Of a stretch of 64,000 nucleotides of DNA, positions 56,100 through 64,000 are shown piece after piece. The notes under the pieces are model-generated. The model made no database searches and was not told where the DNA came from. It worked only from the letters and a program-made list of their open reading frames with translations. Position 1 is the stretch's first letter; each line of letters begins with the position of its first letter. The stretch is from assembly GCA_029448655.1 (NCBI GenBank), contig JACCLO010000012.1, forward strand, positions 2,480,001 through 2,544,000, in the 5' to 3' direction. Made by a program: the position numbers and the translations under genes. The stretch is from Wolfiporia cocos. Taxonomy: Eukaryota > Basidiomycota > Agaricomycetes > Polyporales > Phaeolaceae.

Positions 56100-57705
56100 G
56101 CAAAAGGTCTCGAAGAAGCACTCGAAAACTTCCAGAGATAACAAGGGAGCCCCCCTTATTAGGACAATCAAGCCGATTTGGCAATCGGTTATCATTTATT
56201 TGCTTGGTTTACGGAAACCTGCGCCGTCGAGACGCGCAATAAATAAATCCGGATCTGTATCCTTACGACAAGAAAGGATTACATCTCGTCACTACATCGA
56301 ATATGGGCCTGGAAAACCCTTCGATTCCGACAAACTAGGGCTTGGAAACCTTAGTATAAAAATCTGGTCGCATATGCGAGCGACTACTGGATACAGCCGT
56401 ATATGGATATACGTCAAGAATACCTTCGGCCCACATCCACCCACCCTTATCTGGGTATAGAGGCGGTTTAACCTCTTTAAAAACCAAAACCATCTGGATA
56501 GGTTCGATCGGGAGATCAAACGTGAAAGAGGGGGTGGAAACCCTAATTTCGCATCTAGGACCTTAACAAGTCCACTATCCCACGCTTACAAATGTACCTT
56601 ACGGTCATTAAAGCAACCAACGACATGCACTAAGAGGCCTGATTACCCTCATTCATGCTCGTACTGTCCTATTCGTATATGGACGACAACCCTGTAATAG
56701 GAATATAGTAGCTATCTATCCAATAGCGAAATATATCCTTCCCCAACGACCATCCCAGTTCCCACGCTTACAATGGCATACTCAATCGAAGAACGACTTT
56801 AACGACATACAAGCACATTGGAAACTACAGTCATCGCCACCACGTGACCTCAGCCCTTACGGGATATACCTATACGAGACAACTCCTGACAAGGATGTAT
56901 GTTCTCACGGTTACCCAATAAGGCCTCACTACGGCAACGACACTACAGTCTAGGGAATACAATCATAAGCATATGAACATAATGCACAATGATTAGTACC
57001 TATACTATGGGGTTTTACACGAGAAGCCTACTCGTTAATAAATAAGTGCATACAACCACGAAGGCACAGCTTCATTCCGGAACTTACGACTCCGAAGAGA
57101 TCGCTACATAGAAGCAATCTAACTAGGGGACACAACCCCTGTAACAAATGGGCATTGACAAATGTCACACGCTTAGTACTTGCGATACTAGGGAGGCGAC
57201 GCCTCATAAACGTTCACAAGGCGACGTCCTTTAATAACCGTTCACCCGCATAAGTCGTACAAAGTAGGATTACCCCTGTACAAGCACAAAGCCTAAGACA
57301 CCCGCCACGCGAATGAAGGAACTTGCAATCCCATTCACCGCTAAGGCAATAGATGTCGAAAAAGCACCGCTATGTTACACTCAATGGGTACTACGCATAA
57401 GCAACATATCCGCACAAGGGCTCGAAGAGACACTAGAAAATCTCCAGAGCTAACAGTGAAGCCCTCACTCTAAGGAATACCGCACAATGCTATCCGAAAA
57501 CTGTACAACGACACAATGCACCCTCTAATATGCTTGGCAAGCTATTGGAGCACAGATTACAAGTAGACTCAAAGGCACTATATGTAGACCATTTCCATAT
57601 CGCCTTCTACTACGAGTAACGTCATAAGCAAAAGCAAATCCGCCCAAGGTCGCGAAAAGGCACTTGAACACCTTCAGCGATAACAGGAGAGCCCCTCCTT
57701 TTAGG
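56100..57705 (+). repeat. three degenerate ~60-bp copies with a shared reading frame and stop
   Basis: The copies at about 56100-56160, 57411-57473 and 57641-57705 each read, in one frame, GLEEALENFQR-stop, GLEETLENLQS-stop and GREKALEHLQR-stop, preceded by SA(K/Q) and followed by a shared A/G/C-rich tail. They may derive from the end of an ancestral coding region. Confidence 0.6.
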
Positions 57706-57757
57706 ATCCGCGTGCACAATGACAACACACTCTAGTAACAAGACTATCCTTCCCTAA

Positions 57758-57977
57758 CAACGGCATTTGACCTCTCGGTCATCACGCGTTGATAATCGCT
57801 AGTAACGGCATTTAGCACTTCGCTATCACGCGTTACAAATCACCTTAAGGAATACAATCGCTATCCCATACAACGCTCAGGCTCCATCCACAAGTCCTGA
57901 AACTCCCATTTATCCCTGTTCAATTGAAAAATTGAAGCAGCATCATAACGGCATTTGACACATCGTCATCACGCGTT
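57758..57977. repeat. three copies of a ~31-bp motif near the 3' LTR
   Basis: AACGGCATTTGAC...TCATCACGCGTT occurs at about 57758, 57804 and 57947, just upstream of the purine tract. Confidence 0.7.
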
Positions 57978-58034
57978 ATACCGCTCTTGGGACGTACATA
58001 ATGAGGAATAGTTTCATCAGGGACGATGAAACCT

Positions 58035-58044
58035 AAAGCGGGGG
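58035..58044 (+). promoter_or_regulatory. polypurine tract
   Basis: AAAGCGGGGG followed by TAA lies directly before the 3' LTR. One C interrupts the run. It is the likely plus-strand primer. Confidence 0.6.
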
Positions 58045-58047
58045 TAA

Positions 58048-59141
58048 TGTCACAGATTTATCTGGGGCTTACAGCATTTTTCCTACGATTATAGCAATTT
58101 ACCTGGGATTTATACGTCTAACTACAAGTTATCTACGGGTTAACTCCCATTGCCACCCCGACAAGCTCTTAACTGGGCTTATCAACCACATGACTAGCTT
58201 ACGTAACGCTACGGTACAACCACGTCCAATAGCAACACTACAGCATACGTCATAGGTCTCGCCCGTCAGAGCAAGACCAGCCACGTCATAGATCGTAGAT
58301 CATAATGATAGGCCGAGCGCGGCACGCTCGCATAATAATGTCCACAAGTACAAACAGTGCCTCGCGGCCTTGTACTATTGGGTCGGCCTTCCCGGCTTCC
58401 CATCGCCATAAGATCCTAGATCACAATGGCACCTCAGGCGCGCCACGCCTTCGCATAATAATGGCAACACGGCCAAATAGCACTATATTAGCATCAAGGC
58501 AATATCGCTATAGGCTCGGCCTTCTCGGCCATCCCACGGACTCGGCGTTCTCCAAGTCCCGGGCTTCTGCCATCACGGCGTTGCCCAAACACCGGCCCTC
58601 GCCTCACGGCTAAGACCACCATATGTTCCGGTAACCTTCCGGACCGGACATATCACATGCTACGGTGCCTGCTGGCCCAATAGCATTACGACCTCGGCGT
58701 TCCGCCTTGGTCAGCACACGATGACCGGCCAATCGCCATTATACCTCACGGTATCCGGCAACCGGCATCCCTTATACCCGGGCTGCGCCCGTCTTCACAT
58801 GTCCATCTAACGATGAGACCACACGCTCTCTCTTTACCATTGGCCCGGCCATTACCGGCGGGTCACGGCCTTTGTAGAGTAGTCGTACCACTTGGTCGCC
58901 CTTATGGCAACCAAGCCCACACTCCTTATCGGGCATGCACTATACAGTAGCACATGACCCGTTATATTTGTGTATATAAGTAGGGCCTTGACGGCCTATA
59001 ACCTTAGTTCTATTCTTCTCGGCGTACGCCGTAGAAGAACCTTCCACCTACTATAGCGTCTGATAACCTCTTCCTCACTGAGTCGCCTTAGTTCATCGCA
59101 AGGATACTGGCTTGGTGAGTCCCACAGAGCCATCTGTGTCA
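58048..59141 (+). repeat. 3' LTR of the 6.1-kb element
   Basis: The same length and, as far as I could compare, the same sequence as the 5' LTR. Its promoter reads toward the DUF6698 relic 40 bp beyond its end. Confidence 0.95.
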
Positions 59142-59180
59142 AAGCGTGGAGAGAGCATGTGAGTGCATTACACACTTAAA

Positions 59181-61410
59181 ATGGAGCGCACATCGGCTTC
59201 CACAACTCAATCTTGTTCCTTCATCTCCATAGTCTTCTTCACTGATAGTCGAGCCTTGACTATACAAAATATGCCTCGCACATCTGGATCCTTAGCTTCT
59301 CATGCCAAGGGAGCCACCGCTCATGTGCAACATTCCCAGTCTATGCCAGCTTCCCATCCAGGCCCATGGCCAGCCTATAAAGGTGCGCAAACAACATGTG
59401 AGGAGGATGATCAGCTGGCAGCAAAGTGCACTCGTGTGGACTTGACTGGTGCTTCTCAGCAGCACCGCTCCTCTGGCGAGGAAGTTGCTGCTGGGGCAGC
59501 AACAGCAGGCAGGGCCTCCAATGTGAGACACATGTGAGATGAATCTTCGGACAAAGAAGAGAATGAGGCAAGCAATCAAGAAAAACAAGATCAAGAAAAT
59601 CAAGAAGATCCAGAGGAGAGAGAAGTGGATGAGGACAAAGAAGATGAAGACCTGGTACTCAAGCTGCTGGGAACTAAGAAGGAATTCAAAGAGCTGATCA
59701 ACTGCATGCAGCACAAGGATGCGAAGTCTGTCATCCCTGAAAATAGGTAAGTCACCAATTTTGCAGCATATATGCGCCTTTCTGATACCGCATTGCCAGC
59801 AGGCGTCTCGTAGCATATGCAGAGGCAGGCCAATGGATCATGTGTGCCATTAATACCTACATGGATGTCAAGCTTTCCCTGGAGATTTGGATGGCACTCA
59901 ATGGAGTCCCAGAAGCTGAATGGTGCATGTCTGAGCTCAAGTGTGTGTATGCTTTTCTTGATTTACGCTCTGCATGATACCTGCATATATGCGCCCATAT
60001 AGTGCGCATATATGCAAGTATCGTGTATATTTTCACTATCTGATAGCGTGCAGCTCTAGTGATGAGATCTGACACCATATTGACGACTATCACAAGCTTA
60101 AATGAGCTTGTCCTTGCCTGTGTGCACAAATCGCTCACTTTGAGAGGTATCCCAATGCCATCCTGCAGCTGGCAAAATTCGTGCATACATATATTTGAGA
60201 CTTTCTGACTGTATGTTTTGATTAGCTCATGTCAAAGGCACGCAACACATGCAATGACGATGTTGCAAAGCTCAAACAACTAGCTCTCTCATATCTTCCT
60301 GACCTCGACCATCCCAACATCCCCAAAATCAACCATAACATTGACAAGAAAAATGCGGATTCCATCACCCTGCCACAGGCTGGCTCCTTGTGCCATGCAA
60401 GTGGCGAGATGACTTTGACAAAGACCCTGCCGAGTAAGTCACATTTGTTACTTGATTTATGTTCTAGTTGTATTGCACAGATTTTGTCAAGCAGCACTCG
60501 AAGGCAAGGTCGAAATTACTGCAGACCACTTCCCCTCACTCTGCTATCCCGAGAATGAATTTGTAAGGGACCGTCCCAACATCAATCTACTCCTGTCACC
60601 TATTTTGGCTGTGGTACATACGTGAGTTCCCAGAGATACTCTGCTAACATCTTCAATAGAATTACCACTGTTTATTCAGAGGACCAAAGGTTGGTTTCGA
60701 TGAGTATACGCCCAGGGCCAAGCCAGGGTACCCTTCAATATCCAAGATGAAGGAGGTGACAAAGGAAACAATCACATATACTGCCTGCCTCGTACATTCC
60801 AATCTTGATTCTCATGCAACACTAATAATGTTTTAGGCACGCTTTGCATATAGCGCACAGGAAATGTGGAGCAACACTGAAGACAACTTCATTGTTCAAG
60901 AATTTTACAAAAACATCATCAAGTTGTTCACCAACAAAAAGTGGGGGGAAAAGACGATTGCTTGGTGGAACAAGTAAGTGGACCGGATCCTTAGGATACT
61001 TGTCTCACAACAAGCCTAGGGAAATCTGGGGGAGACAAGTCAAGGTTGTTGCGCCCAATGGGAAGAGGATTCGAAGACTTGAGGAGCCATCCACATTAGA
61101 TCTCATCTTTGCTGGCTTTGCCGCTGATGAAGCAGTGGACAGAGTCGCTGGGAGCACTAACTTAGAGCAAGAAACCCTCGCTTCCACCGATATATTGTCT
61201 TCACTGAGCTCCCTGTCCTCACCTAGCCACTCATCCTCAGTGGAGCCCTTGACTTTGGCAGAGCCCTTATCCTCGGCAGAGCCCTCATCCTCAGCAGATC
61301 CCTCATCCTCGGTGGGGCCCTCATCCTCGGTGGAGCCCTTGTCCTTGGCAGACCCCTCATCCTCGGCAGATCCCTTGTCCTCGGTGGACCCCTCATCCTC
61401 ACCTTCTTAA
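59181..61410 (+). pseudogene. DUF6698-type gene, decayed
   Basis: An N-terminal frame starts MERTSASTTQSCSFISIVFF and runs to an in-frame TGA after GRASNVRHM; the same frame continues in an acidic stretch (EENEASNQEKQDQENQEDPE). Further pieces follow in order: GTKKEFKELINCMQHKDAKS, RRLVAYAEAGQWIMCAINTY, HFERYPNAILQLAKFVH, KARNTCNDDVAKLKQLALSY, then in another frame CGFHHPATGWLLVPCKWRDD, ALEGKVEITADHFPSLCYPE, YHCLFRGPKVGFDEYTPRAK and ARFAYSAQEMWSNTEDNFIV. From memory this series fits DUF6698, a basidiomycete family of unknown function that is repeated in many genomes. At least one frameshift (about 60340) and stops make it inactive, although parts may splice. The C-terminus has a 6-residue repeat. 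The 6.1-kb retroelement sits 40 bp upstream. Confidence 0.6.
61243..61404 (+). repeat. nine 18-bp coding repeats
   Basis: Nine tandem units encode (E/D/G)P(S/L)(S/T)(S/L)(A/V) before the stop at 61408-61410. The frame is kept through all nine units. Confidence 0.85.
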
Positions 61411-61608
61411 AGCTCTTCTGATGCCTAATCTCTGCTCTGTGACTCTACGCTCTTGCTGCTTGCTAGTGCTCCTTGCTCATATCAATTTATTGCTCTGTGT
61501 CTGACCCACTCCCTACAATTGTCGCTGTCTTTGCTGCTTTTATTGATCGTTGCTCTCGCGCACTCAAATATCTCGATCTCCCTCCCTCATGATGCTGTAA
61601 TACGCTAT

Positions 61609-62113
61609 ACTCTGCACCACAATTTCTGTGATTCCTGACTGCCTAGTAGGTTTGCTCGATGTAGTATGCCATTCGTAGTATTGACCACTGTATTGTAACC
61701 ACGTGCCAATTATAATTTGCTCTGGACATACTTCGAGTGCCTCAGATTTATGAATCAGTCTGGGCGATTGGTCACAATATTGGTCACAATATAATGTCTG
61801 AGTCAATACATTCTGGCCCATGAGGCCTGGCATCTGGTGGCTGACTTGAAACCATTCACCGGGGGCCCTTGTAAGTTTGCAGCAATTCACCAGATTCCTC
61901 TACAACTGTAAAACAATCCACCAGATGCCTTTGTGAGTTTCCCAGTGTTCACCAGATGCCACCCGTGACTTTGCAACAGTTTACCGGATGCCTCGGTATT
62001 TTCCCAGAGGTCAAAATACAAAACATATTTTATCGGCCTAAATCGGTCTGATAACGTATACCAGTCTGACGTCACTTTATCTATGCTTATCTACTATCTC
62101 GCCTTTTGCTGAT
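61609..62113 (-). repeat. dispersed repeat, right copy of an inverted pair
   Basis: On the minus strand it matches 42736-43207 almost from end to end. It has one more unit of the GCATCTGGTGAA motif and a small internal duplication (GACCAATATTGTGACCAAT). The pair flanks 18.4 kb. Confidence 0.75.
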
Positions 62114-62889
62114 GGGTTGGCTGGTGCAGATGATTTAACTTGCGATTTATGTGGTGGTTAGCTTTCTTCTCTTCCCGCTTGTAATTGCTCTATGCCCGCA
62201 TATGCTGTCTGTAGTGCTCTGCAGCAGTGCGCTGAGCCCGACTTCCAGACCTCTGGCAACATAATGCTCATTTATCAAGTCAAAGCCTGTGATCGTAACT
62301 AGTGTCTGGCAGCGAACCCCCATTGCTCTATCAGGGATCACTTGCTACCTTGATGTGCTTCTTGTCTCAACTTCCTTACCATCACATTACTTCATTTGGG
62401 TTGCTTTTCCGGAGTTCTCTGGTCCTGACTGTTCGGCGTTCGACTTTTCTCGTGCTCCGTAATCCAACATTCTCACTGATACTCATAGCTCTCGAATTCC
62501 CATGCTCATTTCGAAGCTCTGACGGTGCGGGCGAGCTCTACGCCTCCCACCCAACTCACATACACCGATGGTGCGTGTTGTTCTTTCTCTAGATCTATGG
62601 ATCACAATCGCAATGCTCTGTCGTTCTCTGATTGCTAGATGCGACGGATGTGCGATTGGTAAGCTGTAGACCAAGCATATCGTTGACATTGCTTCATAAG
62701 AAAGAAATGACAGCAGCACCTATAAGCATTCTCACTATTGAATACGTCAGAGGCTGTGTCAAGTCCACAATGCACGCATGCTAGGTGGGAGGCATATCGG
62801 CGCACTGGTCATAGCAAGCATCAGAGGCAAAATCACGAAATAAAGTGGCTTCAAACTAGATATCGATGCCACTTTGCAGCGTATAAGAT
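62114..62889. other. intergenic, no gene recognised
   Basis: 3' flank of the F-box gene. Short frames only. Confidence 0.5.
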
Positions 62890-64000
62890 CTACCCCATGC
62901 ACCATCCAACGCGCACCTCTTGCTGCTGACGCCAGCTCGTGAGCCTTTGAAAAACAGCCTGCCATTCGGCTGGAGCAGGAGGATCGACACCCCGGCCAAA
63001 ATCCTTCAGGCTTGCGACAGCATCCAAGTTCGGAAAGATACGGTCCAGGAACGCAGCTGTTGGCGCAGGATCCGAAATAGACGCTGCTATGGGTGTACCG
63101 ACGAACGACAGGAGGCTGAGTGGATGAGGAGTCTCTAATACGTGCTCCTCGACATCAGCCGTGCTAGAGAGGTGATTGCGCATATATGGGAGAGAGAGCT
63201 TCTTCAGGTGAGGACAGTGGCGAGTGAAACACACAAGTGCGCGAGTGGAAGGGTGCGTAAATCCAGGAGCACAGCTGATTAATACTTCCTGGATGTTAGG
63301 CCAGGCTTGCGCCATTAGCTCGATGACTTCGTCGGTCATTTCAATGCCACAGCATCGCTCTATGCGCATCACGAGCCTCTGTAGCTGACGCATTTTCAGA
63401 AAAGAAGAGTGGAAGTTGCAATTGGAAACTGAGCCAAAGCTCCTTGCGCCGGGTAAATGCCATATTTCGATGTTGCATAGATTCGCAGATGGGATAGTGG
63501 CTATTGCCTCAAGCAAAGATGGGGCATCCTTGCCGTCGCCGAATGCCTCAACCTGAAGGTCTACAAGCTGGGGCAATTGGAGATTCGTCAGGAATCGAGA
63601 CAGTTGTACCGACGGTCCACGAAGTGAGACGACGCGGAGCATTGGGCAGCAAAAGCTTTCACAGAGCTCCTCATCATCGTCCTTCAATGAGATGCTGAGC
63701 TCGGTAAGGTGAATTGCTTCAGCTATTTTGGATAACAGCTCCGTATTGAGGACGACAGGTGAGGCGTGCCGTAACACGCGCAGGTTACGCCATGCATATG
63801 CGGTCATCGTAGGGAGACGGTCCCATGGCAGACCAAGTAGGCTGATGCGACGGAGGGATGGGCATTTGCCGAGAATGGCCAGCATGTGCTCTTCAAAAGC
63901 ACAGTAGTCGCCAGCTGTCTGCTGCCTGTCGGGGTATTTGAGTTCGATCGAGAGCGATTGTAGATTGTCTGAGACTAGGAACTTCAGTCCGTCGTCCACA
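62890..64000 (-). CDS. F-box/LRR-type protein, 5' part outside the window
   Basis: A single open frame of 369 codons runs through the right edge and ends WCMG-stop at 62890. It contains leucine-rich segments in the style of basidiomycete F-box proteins: LQSLSIELKYPD, CPSLRRISLLGLPWDRL, HLTELSISLKDDDEEL, LRVVSLRGPSVQLSRFLTNL, TDEVIELMAQAWPNIQEVLI and CPHLKKLSLPYMRN. The F-box itself would lie in the missing N-terminal part, so the assignment rests on the repeat style. Such proteins serve as substrate adaptors for SCF ubiquitin ligases. The last ~70 residues (PTAAFLDRIFPNLDAVASL) are a typical end. No stop or frameshift is seen, in contrast to the copy at 24946. No intron is evident in the visible part. 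Confidence 0.75.
   Translation of the reverse strand, partial: VDDGLKFLVSDNLQSLSIELKYPDRQQTAGDYCAFEEHMLAILGKCPSLRRISLLGLPWDRLPTMTAYAWRNLRVLRHASPVVLNTELLSKIAEAIHLTELSISLKDDDEELCESFCCPMLRVVSLRGPSVQLSRFLTNLQLPQLVDLQVEAFGDGKDAPSLLEAIATIPSANLCNIEIWHLPGARSFGSVSNCNFHSSFLKMRQLQRLVMRIERCCGIEMTDEVIELMAQAWPNIQEVLISCAPGFTHPSTRALVCFTRHCPHLKKLSLPYMRNHLSSTADVEEHVLETPHPLSLLSFVGTPIAASISDPAPTAAFLDRIFPNLDAVASLKDFGRGVDPPAPAEWQAVFQRLTSWRQQQEVRVGWCMG

Larger units (their letters stand above)
53077..59141 (+). mobile_element. full-length LTR retrotransposon without gag-pol (LARD-like), 6,065 bp
   Basis: Two 1,094-bp LTRs (53077-54170 and 58048-59141) look identical by eye, start TGTCACAG and end CTGTGTCA, and are flanked by perfect 5-bp duplications AAGCG (53072-53076 and 59142-59146). 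The 3,877-bp interior has stops in every frame; the longest frame is 168 codons (55954-56460) with no gag, protease, RT, RNase H or integrase motif. A purine tract AAAGCGGGGG precedes the 3' LTR. The primer site is complementary to the element's own R-region (entered separately). The near-perfect LTRs mean a recent insertion, so an active partner must supply enzymes. The first ~950 bp of the interior are GC-rich and structured (54240-55150); the rest contains short degenerate repeats. Confidence 0.95.

Noticed and set aside
55954..56460. 168-codon frame as a possible Gag
   Set aside because: It has no zinc knuckle or capsid-like pattern and overlaps the degenerate repeat that reads better in another frame.

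Overview
The window looks like nuclear DNA of a filamentous basidiomycete, most likely an Agaricomycete of polypore type. The reasons are many short introns (about 45-70 bp with GT...AG ends), GC-rich third codon positions in the real reading frames, and the families present: CFEM, DUF6533, F-box/LRR, a Plavaka-type transposase relic and a DUF6698 relic. No bacterial operon signal, rRNA or CRISPR array is present. Splice junctions were set by eye from GT/AG sites, phase and family alignment from memory. No homology search was run.

The left third (about 1-34.5 kb) holds the genes: an intron-containing tRNA-Ala(AGC) (862-947), a GPI-type CFEM protein (3082-4103, minus), a secreted precursor with Lys-Arg-bounded repeats (5446-6221, minus), a RhoGAP protein (7433-10365, plus), two paralogous small secreted Ser/Thr/Val-rich proteins (11116-11395 and 12722-13148, plus), an 857-aa secreted protein ending in six two-cysteine repeats (14270-17014, plus), a phosphatidylserine decarboxylase (17478-18992, minus), a ten-exon DUF6533 membrane protein (20042-21513, minus) and, further on, a class-3-like aldehyde dehydrogenase (31993-34415, minus). 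Five of these eight proteins appear to enter the secretory pathway or wall, so the left end is rich in surface and secreted products. The genes do not form an obvious metabolic cluster.

From 22.7 kb onward, and almost without break from 34.5 kb to 62 kb, the DNA is repeat-dominated and looks more AT-rich by eye. Seven LTR-derived insertions still carry perfect 5-bp target-site duplications: a small LTR element (22735-24819), a full-length 6.1-kb LTR element with 1,094-bp LTRs (53077-59141) and five solo or LTR-like copies. There is also a CACTA-like element with a 3-bp duplication, a fold-back element, an F-box pseudogene split by a solo LTR and a DDE transposase fragment, a decayed Plavaka-type transposase, a decayed DUF6698 gene, and several tandem arrays. 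A second F-box/LRR gene runs off the right edge.

The most notable element is the 53-59 kb one. It has no recognisable gag or pol. A 13-nt primer-binding site beside its 5' LTR is a perfect complement to a segment just downstream of the LTR TATA box, next to a strong hairpin. This is the arrangement known from self-primed Tf1/sushi retrotransposons, here on a non-autonomous element. Other points of interest are the Kex2-type repeat precursor and the six-repeat secreted protein.
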